Part shown: piece by piece, positions 11,174 to 22,203 of the stretch
Layout: each line of letters starts with the position of its first letter
Numbering within the stretch: the first letter of the stretch is position 1
Assembly: GCA_963281255.1 (NCBI GenBank)
Contig: OY725488.1
Span: 10,513,524-10,577,523, forward strand
Direction of reading: 5' to 3'
Length of the DNA: 64,000 bases
DNA from: Aphrocallistes beatrix
Taxonomy: Eukaryota; Porifera; Hexactinellida; Sceptrulophora; Aphrocallistidae
Notes under the pieces: generated by a model
What the model saw: the letters and a program-made list of their open reading frames with translations, nothing else
Told to the model about the DNA's origin: nothing
Databases searched by the model: none
Translations under genes and position numbers: made by a program

Positions 11174-11438
11174 TATGATACTACGGAGAAATAGAGATCT
11201 CTTGAACAGTTATTTCCAGTAGTGATTAAATACTTGAGCAATGCAGCATCATTAAATGAAATCAGAAAGCAACGAGAGCGAACTCCTACTACAATAAATT
11301 ATTTTCTTGGGAAATCTAGGGATAATTATGCGCGGCTTATTGAAGCTAACATGAACGGGCTATCAACGTTACCATATATGTAGATAAATTAAAAAAGATT
11401 TTCTTGTTAAATAATTTGATTGTATTAAATGATATAGC
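11174..11438 (+). promoter_or_regulatory. Proximal upstream region of gene 2, conserved 5' leader
   Basis: The last 35 bases before the ATG (TTTGATTGTATTAAATGATA then TAGC) are almost the same in front of genes 3, 4 and 7, which also have TAATATA just upstream. The conservation directly against the start codon suggests a core promoter with a short 5' UTR, but no transcription start can be read from sequence. Confidence 0.45.
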
Positions 11439-14400
11439 ATGACAACTGACATAAAACTGATGAAACATCTTGCAGTATATCTGTCTATACTAATGATGGT
11501 ATCTCAGCATTTAATTCAATCTTCAAATGGACAGTCATGTGACACAATGTTACCTTCTAACTCTCAAACTATTTTGGATTCAAACACTTATCATACTACT
11601 GATACAAATGGAATACATGCAAATGAAATTCCTGGATGGATGCGAATTGATGTAGATGGGATTACATATGATCCACCAGATAGACTGAAATGGGTTCCTA
11701 TCTTAAATACTGGTCAATGTGGTCCAAAGTATCGATCTTGTCTTCTAGGAACTGTTAATATTGCAGATTCTACAGAAATGAACTGGATTGTAACAAATTA
11801 CATTGAGACTGAAGGTAATGTTATTCATATTCGAGTTATGTGTACACTTCTTACAGGAACAGGATTTGCTACAGATTGTAGAGATGCATTCCAAATATTC
11901 TACTACGAGTCTGATCAGAGTATAACAATAACAAATTCTCTTCTCAGTCAGTTCCTACCAGCTGATAGCAATAAGACAGTTAGCGAAGTTGTTAGTGCTG
12001 AATTCACCAAATCCAAGAAAGGATTCTACATCGGATTCTTTAACAACGTTCCATGTCCTGAATTGACTGAATTCCTCTTCTACTACTTTGAATGTCCAGC
12101 TACAAACACTTCTGATCTGTATTCCCTCCCTGCTACTCCAGTCCCTAATCCAACTGATGAACTCGTTCAAGTGAACATCTCTTGTCCTTTTGGTTCTCTC
12201 CATCGAGACCCTCTCCGTCTGGTAGCAGAATGCTACTGGGACGGCACGTGGATACTTCCTGCTGAGAGTGTGTGTGAGTGTGAGGCTGGCTATTATCTGT
12301 CTGTGAGTAACGCTAACAGTAGTATGCCTTGTGTGATGTGTCGTGTTGACACTTACAAAGGTGAGACAGGAAATAGTGAGGAGTGTTGTGTGTGTTCTTT
12401 TCGAAGCAGCACACGTGGCATGGAAGGAAGCAGTGAGTGCTTGTGTGATGAGGACTGGTATCGAGGAGAGGGAGAGAGTGTGAGTGTGAGTGTGAGTGAG
12501 AGTTGTGGACAGAGTCCTTCTGCAGTTGTGGATCTCCGTGTTGAGAGAGGAGACAGGATTGTATCTCGAGTTGTGTGGAATGAACCTTTGTATTTGGGAT
12601 ATCGAAGTGAGAATGAGTTGAGGTACAATGTGAGTTATTATCCGAGTTTAACTCCCTCGAGTGAGAAGAGTGTCAGAGATCTGAGAGAGACTGAGTTAGT
12701 GTTGAACAGTGGAGATGTTGAAGACAGTGCAGAGTATGTGTTTGTAGTGACGTCATGGAACTCAGTGAGTTGTGTGTCTGGTGTGTTTAACAGAGCTAAT
12801 GTGACAGTGTTGTCTTCTTTCCCAACTCTACTCAACATTATTTACGACGAGACTACTGATTATCTTCAATGGAGCTATGAACTGTATGGGAAGAGGAATT
12901 ATGTGTTTGAAATAAGTTATACTACTACTGTGTCATCAATATATAATCGAACCGTATCTCAACAACTAAACTCTGATCATTGCGAATGTTCCACTAATGT
13001 TCTATGTACCTGTATCCTATCTACTCCTGATCTAGACTCTATGCACAATGTTGCATTTCGTTTACTGGTGAATGTTTCAGGAGATCTAATCGGTACTAAT
13101 CTCAAATTTTCCCACGCATTTATTCAATCTTCAACAAATTCCACTCTCTCCACATCACTATTTCCCGAAATATTGTTTGTTATTATTGGCGTTGTTGGTA
13201 TCGTTATTGCCTTTTTGATGATTATTTTCATCATTTTGATCATCGGATTCATGATTCGACGTCGAAAATCCGTTCGCTCTAAATTCTCACATCAAAAACT
13301 TGAGAACACTGCACTAAAAGGAACAAATCATTCTGATCCAATCCCTGAAAAACTATACCAAGATCCTAATACTATGTATCAAGATCTCAACGAAGCTGTG
13401 AGGTCACTCACGAAAGAATTAAATCATAGTAACATAAAAATAGAGAGAGTTATCGGGGAAGGGGAATTTGGAGAGGTTTGTAAAGGAACTCTTCAAGTTA
13501 ACTATCGGACAGTTCAAGTTGCGATTAAAACTCTGAAACCGAATTGCAGTGAGAAGAGCAAGCAAGACTTCTTCAAAGAAGCCTCCGCCATGAGAACGTG
13601 ATCTATCTGTACGGAGTCACTCTCACTAAACCTATCATGATCGTAACTCCCTTCATGGAGAATGGCTCATTGGACAAGTTCCTTATTTGCAATAAGGGGA
13701 ACATGCAGGTGATTGACTTAGGCAGAATTTGTCATGGCGTTGCTAGAGGAATGTGTTATCTGTCACGAATCGGCTTCGTTCACCGAGATCTGGCAGCTCG
13801 AAATGTCCTCATTGATACTGATCTCACTGCTAAGATCGCTGATTTCGGTTTATCTCGTGAGACAGAAGAAGATATCTACAACGTGAAGACAGGTGGAAAG
13901 ATTCCCGTACGCTGGACTGCTCCTGAAGCTATTCTGTTTCGCAAGTTTAACATGGCATCAGATGTGTGGAGCTTTGGTGTCCTAATGTGGGAGGTGATGA
14001 CTTCTGGAGATGTCCCATATGTCGACAAGGACAATTTCAAACTTCTGCAAGATATCCAACAAGGCTATCGTCTGGAACAGCCAAGTGACTGTCCAAACCA
14101 ACTCTACCAACTCATGCTCAAGTGCTGGGACTCTGTGCCTGAAGTCAGACCTACATTCTCAGAGCTGGAGACTGAGATATCTGCTATGGTCGAGTTCAAC
14201 TTCCTTCCCAAGCCTAAAGGTCGTCCTTCTAGGTCCACTGTGCAAAGTCCCCTCAACTTCACATCCGTGGATGAATGGCTGAAACATCTGAACTTGGAGA
14301 GGTACAGTGATAACTTCAAATCGCATGGCTACACGATGATCTCCTCTGTCTGGCACATGTCTGAGCATGATATCATGGCCATTGACATTCTGCCCGCTGG

Positions 14401-14476
14401 TCACAGGAACAAGATAATGAAGAGTATCCATGAAGCGAATAACAAACTTTCCCCTTCTTACTCAGTACTTGTTTAA
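11439..14476 (+). pseudogene. Eph-type receptor tyrosine kinase, gene 2, frameshifted in the kinase
   Basis: A full Eph layout: signal peptide (about 1-31), Eph-like ligand-binding domain (NWIVTNYIETEGN ... CRDAFQIFYYESD ... KKGFYIGFFNNVPCPE), sushi/EGF-like region (CECEAGYYL ... CLCDEDWYR), two FN3 domains, TM helix (about 580-605), JM tyrosines, GEGEFG and VAIK. The frame then closes at 13601. Compared with gene 5, 16 bases are missing after GCCTCCGCCATG (13592), which removes AQFSH in the helix C region. The missing piece lies between two CATG repeats, a typical short-repeat deletion. From 13598 the rest of the kinase (HRDLAARN, DFG), SAM and the YSVLV end are open and undamaged. Everything else is intact, so this is either a very young pseudogene, an allele, or an assembly error. 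Upstream of the break it would give a membrane receptor with a dead, truncated kinase. Confidence 0.9.
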
Positions 14477-15097
14477 CTCTTGCGTTTAGAGGTCTAATTT
14501 TAATTGGATACTAGACTTTGTACTCTAATTATTGTGTGTTCAGATAGATGTTTATTTTATATTTAGGATTTCATCCCTTCTTTTTACTACTTTTTATACA
14601 TTATGATTTGATGCTTGATCAGATATTTTGTGCAAATATTTCTTTTAAGCTTTTGATAGTAGTATTTGAAAAGAAGACATAAAATGTCAGTCGACAAACT
14701 GATAGTGCAGCTCCATTAAGCGACTCATAAGAGACAAAATGTGATGATTTTAAAACTTGCAAAATGAATACAATATAGTAGTAATCATGGAGACTTCGGT
14801 GATTAATTTTCATAATATTTAGTAATGCTATAATTGCGTTAGAAGCATTGTTTCCATGACAATCAGTCAGACTTGAAGTTTAGGAACTATGACTTTTGCC
14901 GCATTGAGTTAGATATAATCGCTATTGATGAGAAATTAAAGCTAACTGTAATATTAGAACCCTGAAATTTCATTTGCAAGTTTTGATTTTCAAACAATTT
15001 TTTTCAGCCAACCATATTTCAAATTTAGGGTGTGATTCTAACTTGAAATTTCTGTGAGGCTCTATTTGTTGCTTTATGTTTGTTTAGTTTTCAGATA
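14477..15097 (+). other. Duplicated 3' flank of gene 2
   Basis: Paralogous to 2066-2688 and to 41987-42900. No gene seen. Confidence 0.75.
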
Positions 15098-15199
15098 CAG
15101 TAGATCTCGGATAAGACTAGTACATACTATCCGTAAGTACGTGTACGTACGAGGGTGAATTAACAAAATTGTAGAATCACATATAAGGATTTAATAAAG

Positions 15200-16200
15200 C
15201 AAAATAAGAATCATTATTTTTCATCATAATCTCTATTAATGTCCCATGAGCCATCGGTGCTCGAGAGACTGAATTCCAGCTGAATAAGACTCTTCTGACT
15301 AACCCTCAAACCACCCCTCCACTGCACCTGTTGGCTGATTATCGTCGGCAAAGCGGTGTCCACGAAGGTGCTTCTTTAGATGACGAAACAGGTGAAAGTC
15401 ACTAGGAGCCAGATCTGAGCTGTAGGGTTGATGGTTGAGCTGTTGAAAGTCGCAATCGTGAATCCTGGCCTGCGCAACTCTGGCCTTGTGGACGGGCGTA
15501 TTGTCATGCAGAAGCAGCACTCTTTGCGTCAGCTTCCCTCGGCATTTGTCCTCGATGGCTCGGCGCAGCTTTGTAATCTGATCAGCATAGTACTTTCCTG
15601 TGATTGTAGAGCCTCTGACCAAGTAATCTATCAGAATGACTCCCTTGCTGTCCCAAAAAACGAAGGCCATGATCTTCCCAGCAGACGGTTGTGTATGGAG
15701 GTAGAGAGCCCTTGTGTTTTCATTGCATGGACTCTTGTTTGGTCTCTGGATCCCAAAGATGAATCTGGGTTTCATCTCCAGTCACCAACTGTCTCTTGAA
15801 AGCAGCTGAATTGCGAGAATAGAGCTCCAACAGCTCCTGACTGGAGGTCACCCGGTGGAGGCGATCATCTGACCGAAGGTTTCGAGGAACCCAGCGTGCA
15901 GACACCTTGAACATCTGCATATGGTCGTGAATGATGGTACTTACGCTACCATACGACACCCCGATTTCCATAGCCAACTGTATGATCTTGAAACGCCTGT
16001 CCTGCAAGATCTTCTCCTCCACAAGAGCGATGGTTGTTGGAGTGATGGACTCTGACGGCCTCCCTGACCTTGGATCATCCTCGAGGGAGCTGCGACCACG
16101 CTTAAACGCCTATTTTGCAACAGTCGAGTACTTCAGGGCATGTTCCTTGAATACGTTGAGTATTCTGGAGTAGATATCTTTCGCCGAGTTACCCTCCATG
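15200..16200 (-). pseudogene. Mariner transposase, copy 2, frameshifted
   Basis: Minus-strand transposase in at least three frames: N-terminal part around 16110-16200 (EGNSAKDIYSRILNVFKEH), middle at 15720-16022 (EEKILQDRRFKIIQLAMEIG ... VTGDETQIHLWDPETKQESMQ) and C-terminal part at 15299-15775. The catalytic residues are TGDET, LHDNTPVH and SDLAPSDFHLF, with 34 residues between the second and third Asp, the D34D spacing of true mariners. The C-terminal tail follows at 15200-15300. It retains the second Asp that copy 1 has lost, but frameshifts make it inactive. Confidence 0.88.
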
Positions 16201-17576
16201 ACCAAAAATTTTATCATCACTCTATGTTCAATATTCGATTTTTCCACATTAAGGCACAACATCTTACTTTCAATTCTATTATTATAGATAGTATATGACA
16301 TAACAAAACATAATTTGCAGAGAAATATCAGTTCAATGTTTAGCAATAAAGGTTGAGTCATAGCATTCTAATACACTAAGGCAATGGCGCAGACCTTTTT
16401 TTCTGGACCATGGATTGGTTAAACGAGCTAAGTGAATTTATCACTAATTATCAATTTAACATTTATTCGCTTTCTATTTGTCCACCACACTTACTAAAGT
16501 CATATCATTGAGCCCAAAAGGTTAGGTACTTAATAAATGAGTGTTTATAATCATAATATTAATTGCAAACAAACAAATACATTCGAAATAGATTCATAGC
16601 ACAGCACAGCAAGACTAACAATTAGACACTAAGTAGGAATAATCATTGTTGAAATGGTGAATTACATAAATTAAAATTAGTAAACTGAGGGATGTTATGA
16701 AGAGAAGATAATATTCTGAGATTAAGGAAGATCAAAACGTTGTTATTCAGTTAGACATCACTTCTCTTTCTTCATCCTTTATCCAGTCTTGTCACACCAT
16801 TCCTAAGAAAGAGAAGAATTATTATGCTTCAAAACAACACAATTCTCTCACACATATCAACCCATTTGACACATCAACTATGATTAAAATTAATACTAGT
16901 AATTTAGTATGAGTTGAACCGGGATAAAACTGTTTTCGAAGAACTTGAGAGTTAGCAATTTGATGAAAGTTTTATGGATAATACAAGTAGTAACGCAGTC
17001 AATAACAGCAATATATGGATACATAAGTGACTCCTGTCTAATAAATCTATGATAATTTATTGAGAGCCCTTATCAGTTGTTAAATAGCTTAGATGCTTTG
17101 TATAAGAGAAAACTGCACACCCAGCCACGTTATTTAGGTATTCAATTTGTGAATTATTATATACATTTCACTAAAATCCCTGCAAACTATTCAAATATTC
17201 TTTAAGAGCTATGACTACTGTTAATAGTAAAGTTGTTTCAGCTCTAAAAATACCTTCAGTGGGGATGCGGGCAGGCGTTATATCATGACCAGTATCTCAT
17301 TATTTTATAATATAATCAAGGCTGATAATTCGATATATAATTGGCTACAAACATTTAATTCACGCATTGAAGTATCAATAACATCAATATATTTTGAAAT
17401 GCTGGTATATCGACTGTATAACTTATATTGATGCGGGTGAGGAGATAAAACACGGTCCTAATTAAAAGTCCTATACTAGGATTATTGGATTGTTGTTTAA
17501 TCGAAAAAAATGTGAGATGATTGGATAATTGAAGTCGACGTTCACTATCCAAAATTTGACAATAAGAAATATTATA

Positions 17577-17760
17577 CAGTCAGGGTCGCTTATTGTGAAC
17601 CAACAGGGGACCAAAAATCTGTTCATAATAGAGATACTTCATATTAAGCGAACTTGATTCAATACAAATCCTATCTAAAAAATGGAATTGGGACCAGGAG
17701 GTTAGTTCATAATAAATGAATGTTAATATTAAGCGGGTTCATAATATACGACCTTGACTG
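17577..17760. mobile_element. 184-bp pogo-like MITE
   Basis: Ends CAGTCAGGGTCGCTTATTG and ACGACCTTGACTG at TA sites. The copy at 32081-32264 has exactly the same length. Confidence 0.8.
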
Positions 17761-18045
17761 TATTTTGAACTAGATATCTGACAATATAAGCTGAAATGAT
17801 GTTTTATTCATTTTTAATGGATCATTTTGCATTCAAGCCTGTACTAAATATAGGTTTCTGAAATAATTATCTTAAAAAAAATAAAAAATAGTTATTGGAC
17901 ACATGAGCTATACAGGCGTTTCGTAGGTCGAGCGTCGAGGTCGCTAAGCTAAGAAAGAAGATGTGAAAATGAACTAACTAATAACTTATCTACCTTTTCT
18001 TCGTTGTCAGTTATGCTCTTAGTAGAGTAGGCAGATTCCGATTGG

Positions 18046-18415
18046 CGGACATTTCGTATACGGACATTTCGTATACGGACAATTCGTATACGGACATTTC
18101 GAATAACGGACATTTCGCATAACGGACATTTCGTATAATGGACATTTCGTATAATGGACATTTCGTATACGGAAATTTCGTACAGTGGACAATTAGTCTA
18201 AATAGAATCGAATGTCACTCGACCCCCCCACACGCCAGACAAAATGCCCAAATTCACTGCCCATTTCAGTGTTCACAACTGAAAATGCTCACTTTCACTT
18301 TGCTCTTACAACGTTTCTTACACAAAATGCCTACATTTCCGCTCTTTTGGCAGCATTATACGAAATATCCGTATACGAAATGTCCATATACGAAATGTCC
18401 GTATACGAAGTGTCC
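18046..18415. repeat. 15-16-bp tandem array with an inverted partner
   Basis: About nine units of CGGACATTTCGTATA run from 18046 to 18191. The reverse complement units lie at 18356-18415 with 165 bp between. The outer edges (GATTCCGATTGGCGGAC and GTCCGATTACCGCAGATTCC) also pair, so the whole may be a small inverted-repeat element inside the P-type transposon. Confidence 0.75.
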
Positions 18416-18747
18416 GATTACCGCAGATTCCATCAGCAATCGTTTAGTGTGGTCCAAAGATAGTCTCTTAGGCTTGGAATTCCATTCAGAAAGATAGGAA
18501 GGGTGATCGTAGAATATACTGGATATTGAAGTTTTCTTTAGAGCTATTCTATCCTGGAAAGTGTAACAGTACGAAGCCCGTCATTGTAGGTAATGGTTCT
18601 CTCGATGTCATCTGGTTTGAAATAATGTATACATATCTAAACGGTGTGTAGAAGTGTAAATGTGACAATCAGTTAATGCGTATAACACATAAATTATAGA
18701 AACTTACATTAGCGTGTTGGCTTCCTAGTCTTTCAGTAGGCGTGGAA

Positions 18748-18840
18748 TTACCCTAAACGATTCTTTGGGAAATGAAAAGCAGAGGGATATTCTGCTTCAC
18801 TTTTATAGTTGGACTTGCAGCCAGGAGCAACACAGGACAT
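18748..18840 (-). pseudogene. THAP zinc-finger exon remnant of P-type transposase
   Basis: From the ATG at 18840 the minus strand reads MSCVAPGCKSNYKSEAEYPS then AFHFPK, the first half of a THAP domain (C-x4-C, then the hydrophobic FHFPK), the DNA-binding domain of P-element transposases. Directly after it the homologous text FRVIPR continues in another frame and meets a stop. The exon at 63797 is its open relative. Confidence 0.75.
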
Positions 18841-19425
18841 GTCGTTCCAGAAGAGTAATAAAGATGGATGCTTATGTGGAGTGTTTCGGATCAACTTTGA
18901 GTCGTGTATAGGAAAAGACAGTGATTTGTAAAACTTTACAACAAGGTAGCAAATAAATATATAATTCATGTGGTTGATGTTAAAACAAAACAAGTAAGTA
19001 GTATGTTAATATATAAGTAATATGGTTGCTTAAAATTAGTTTAACCACAAATTCTCTACTGTGCCATCCTCGAACCAATTTGAAGAAAATCGATGTAGAA
19101 TTAATGAAAAGGATTATATGATATATGAAGTTATATACCAGCATAATCCAACCATTTTCAGAAAAATTCACTTACTCGTTTAACCAATCCATGGTCCAGA
19201 AAAAAAGGTCTGCGCCATTGCCTTAGTGTATTAGAATGCTATGGTTGAGTGAATAGCACTTAAGTAGTAGTTATGTGATTCTACGAACTGTTTGATTCAC
19301 CCTCGTTCTAGCCGAGTTTGTACTATGCATAGAAATTTATATCATAAATGGATTCTGGTTCAGAGAAATGAGTGCGTACTAAACCGAAGAATATATTATC
19401 CGAGTACGTACTAACCGAGTTTACT

Positions 19426-20070
19426 GTATTTACATTATTTTGATGAATATTACTTGTAGTTTTGATTTGTTGCTTTTACGAGTATTCATAAAAGTGAAAA
19501 CATGCTTCACACGAAACATAGTATCTCATTAATGGACCTGTTTAATCTGTTCACCTTTGGTTGGATCAGTAGTTACAGATCATATGGAAACCAATTGTTG
19601 CACAAGTCGCTGTTAATATTTTTTAAAAATCAATGCTGATTGATAAATACGATTATCTTTACCCGTTATAATCAGGGGCGTATTTTTAAGTCTAAAGTGA
19701 GGGAAGGGATTTATCTTGATTCAATCTCTATCGATTCTCAAACAAATAACGTTTACATATGTGATTACGGAAATGAACTTGTGCAAGTCTTTACCAAAGT
19801 ATTTCAATTCCTTTTCCAGTATGAAGAAGAGATGAATGAACCTTTTGGTATTTGCATTAGTGGAAATAAGGTCTATATTACACAAAGTTGGTGTAATCGA
19901 TTGAATGTGTGTCCATTGAAGGGAATTTATTCATTAGATTTGAATATCAATACAGTCGACTCCGCTTAATAGAGTCGCATCGGTTGGAAGACATTCTTTA
20001 AGCAAAAACATTTATTCATGTAATCGGAGTCAAATCATGTATTTTCGCAATAGCAGAGATAGGGCAATAA
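19426..20070. other. Spacer with duplicated flank
   Basis: Outer parts match 3839-4040. The stretch between holds the NHL fragment listed separately and a single MITE end (CAGTCGACTCCGCTTAATAG near 19955). Confidence 0.55.
19640..19925 (+). pseudogene. NHL-repeat gene fragment
   Basis: The open frame reads GIYLDSISIDSQTNNVYICD, GNELVQVF, then MNEPFGICISGNKVYITQSW and NRLNVCPLKG: two consecutive NHL-type beta-propeller blades (N-N-V-Y-I-C-D-Y-G...V-Q-V-F; P-x-G-I-C-I). It has no start in a sensible context, no partner domain (RING/B-box) and runs into repeat sequence after 19925. It is a stray fragment of a host NHL gene, probably carried in with a duplicated spacer. Confidence 0.6.
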
Positions 20071-21258
20071 AAAATAGTAGGTATAGAATGGTTCTTGTTT
20101 TTTTCGTAGTTTGTTTGAATTTCCATAATTGCTAATGCAAGAGACTAATTGATTGGATTTTAATTTTAACTGATACATAACTACATTATATTTCACCTAG
20201 AGAGGCATTAAAAGTGCTGCGTTACTCAAGTAGTTAGATCTGTACCATGTATACAATTATTATACTTAATTTTTTTTTAGCTGATATACCAAGTATTTTC
20301 TACCTAGGAGTCATTAATAGTGCTGTGTTACTCAATACTTTGATATACACCATGAACTGGTGGCTTGGGGATAATCTTGAGATATTTGTACATACTCCGA
20401 ATAATACCCGGTCTTTACCCAACGTTATCATTCTAATGTGTTTTGATGACTAATTAGAGTTGATGCCCGATTTGTGTCCCTCAAGTTGAAATAATGATCC
20501 GATCAACTAACTACACGGTACATTGCAACTCCCGTTCCTGATAAGTCGGATAAGTATGAATATTCAATTATTTATACCATGTTAGTGGAGCCACAGCCAA
20601 GAGATTCCCACATCCTAAAATCAACTTTCTGTGTCTAACAGTTTCTTCAATCAATTCGTGGCCACCGAACCTCATAAGGCTCTCCATACTCATTATTAAC
20701 GCTACATGCCGCATTATATGCAGGCTGAACACTCCCTCTCCGAGCTCGCTTAATCAATTTTCTTTCTTAGGAGCACTCCGAATCGACCGGTATTTGCTAC
20801 AATTACTCCCAGACTAGACAAAGCGGCAACTGGTCCCCATCACCAACCAAGGTATTAACCTTCCAATAATTTCACCCCATATATATATATGTATTTTTTT
20901 CACTGAATGGAGCTTTTATATAATACCAAGTATATACTACCAAGGAGCTAGGCAATAATTCATAGTACCGTGTTACTCAATGCAATATTCGTATGCAACA
21001 TGTACAGCTATAATACTTCATTTACTACAGAGAAATTTGATCTCAACTATGGTAATAATAGGCAGACAAGTTAGGCTGTACTATTCTCATTTTAATAATT
21101 CATATTGTTTGAATCCCTCTTGTTTGCTTCATCAATATCTACTTATTCTTGTCAATGACTAGTCCATTATGGATAAGCATAATAAGCATTGGTAAGGTTG
21201 TTAAGGTAATGGTTCTACCAATCACTTGTCAAAAGCTAGCATTCCCCATTAGCTATAA
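20071..21258. other. Second copy of the spacer / Eph 5'-flank block
   Basis: No gene seen. It matches 4660-6059 plus 7721-9045 and 9494-9927 but lacks the Helitron-like element and two MITEs found there, so it serves as the empty-site reference for those insertions. A short unrelated piece lies beyond it inside the next element. Confidence 0.65.
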
Positions 21259-22203
21259 CAAGTGCGCTTCGCTGGCGGATACTTTATGTCGCCAGAGGCG
21301 CCCTTTGGGTACCTAGCTTCACATTGATTAACCCACGCTTGCCACAGGAATGTGTTGCGTCATTTCCGGTTTAAGCAATTTTCAATGGGGAAGCCATACA
21401 AGTTTGGTGTTACTACTATAAATAGAAAAATCCCAAATGCTTTCAAGGGTTATTAATTATAAGATAGATACAGGGCAGTAGTCACCAGATGTGAAGTGGT
21501 TTACTTGTAGTATAGGTGATAATGGCGTTATACTTTCATGATCTGTCAACATTTTCTATACAATGTATATGGCTTCACTCTCACAATATAAATCATTATA
21601 CGACACTACAATATATCGTCATTGTTATTAAGACTTCAAAGCCACAAATTTTGTTTAATATCTTAATTTTAGTATAGTGTATAACAATAAAAAGGTTATG
21701 TGCATATTTTCACACATTTACAAACATATTTTTACACCATTTTACGAATGGGATGAGTGTGCTCTCGTATCTTCGTGTTTTTCTTTGATAATTTTGAATC
21801 GCTCGAAAATTATAAACGTTCTATCGCTATTGGAAATAACGGTTTACTAATTCTCTATTTCTCTTTTGTATTCTTTATTAAGGATATTGAGACTTAAAGG
21901 CTCTCCTGTTCTGGCCTTACTATTTGGTACAGAGCTTATTTTATTTAATAGAACCCTTGTATTATGCTATAAAAGAAATTTCATACCATTCTGAGTCATA
22001 ATTTTTGAAATATGACAGATTGAATATTCCTACATGATGGTCCAATTGAGATATTTCATATCCCATATTTGGAAAAAGATGAATCAGAATGGTAGGAAAT
22101 TTCATTTGCATAGGAGAAATAAAAACAAACAAAATAAGCTCTGTACCAGAATTAAGACTAGAACAGGACAGCCGTTAGGTCTCAATATCATTAATATATA
22201 ATA
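21259..22203 (-). mobile_element. Helitron-like element, worn
   Basis: The GC-rich end (AGCGAAGCGCACTTG on the minus strand) is clear at 21259. The other end is degenerate near 22203. The interior is related to 9928-11173 (CTCTCGTATCTTC, TTTGAATCGCTCGAAAATT). Confidence 0.5.

Larger units (their letters stand above)
16359..19242 (-). mobile_element. P-element-like transposon, degenerate
   Basis: Long inverted ends starting CATAGCATTCTAATACAC and continuing for about 65 bp (both contain CTGGACCATGGATTGG) are flanked by GGTTGAGT at 16351-16358 and 19243-19250, an 8-bp duplication as P elements make. A THAP-domain remnant lies at its right end on the minus strand. The same end sequence occurs at 63553 beside an open THAP exon. 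The remaining 2 kb has no recognisable transposase, so this copy is non-autonomous. Confidence 0.82.
15150..19305 (-). mobile_element. Mariner element, copy 2, split by a P-type element
   Basis: The terminal repeats are CGAGGGTGAATTAACAAAAT (15150, after TA) and its inverted partner GTTTGATTCACCCTCG ending at 19305. Without the inserted P-type element the mariner would be about 1.27 kb, the usual size. Both ends are present, unlike copy 1. Confidence 0.85.
15098..19425. mobile_element. Pogo/Tigger-like MITE carrying nested mariner, P element and MITE
   Basis: The outer ends CAGTAGATCTCGGATAAGAC (after TA) and CGTACTAACCGAGTTTACTG (before TA) are inverted. About 50 bp in, it is split by the mariner at 15150-19305, which is itself split by the P-type element at 16359-19242, which carries a further MITE at 17577-17760. 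The nesting gives the order of arrival. Confidence 0.75.

Noticed and set aside
12353-12838. Antisense frames of 66-143 codons opposite the FN3 region, kept in every Eph copy
   Set aside because: They mirror the low-C codon use of the sense gene, shift with it and show no motif. Conservation follows from the sense strand.
14104-14431. Antisense frames opposite the SAM region
   Set aside because: Shadows of the conserved SAM and kinase tail; no independent start context.
18030-18420. Possible CRISPR-like array
   Set aside because: Units are directly tandem without spacers of even length, and the setting is a eukaryotic transposon.
19640-19969. Full 109-codon frame as an intact gene
   Set aside because: Only the NHL part has domain character; the start lies in repeat sequence and the end runs into a MITE terminus.
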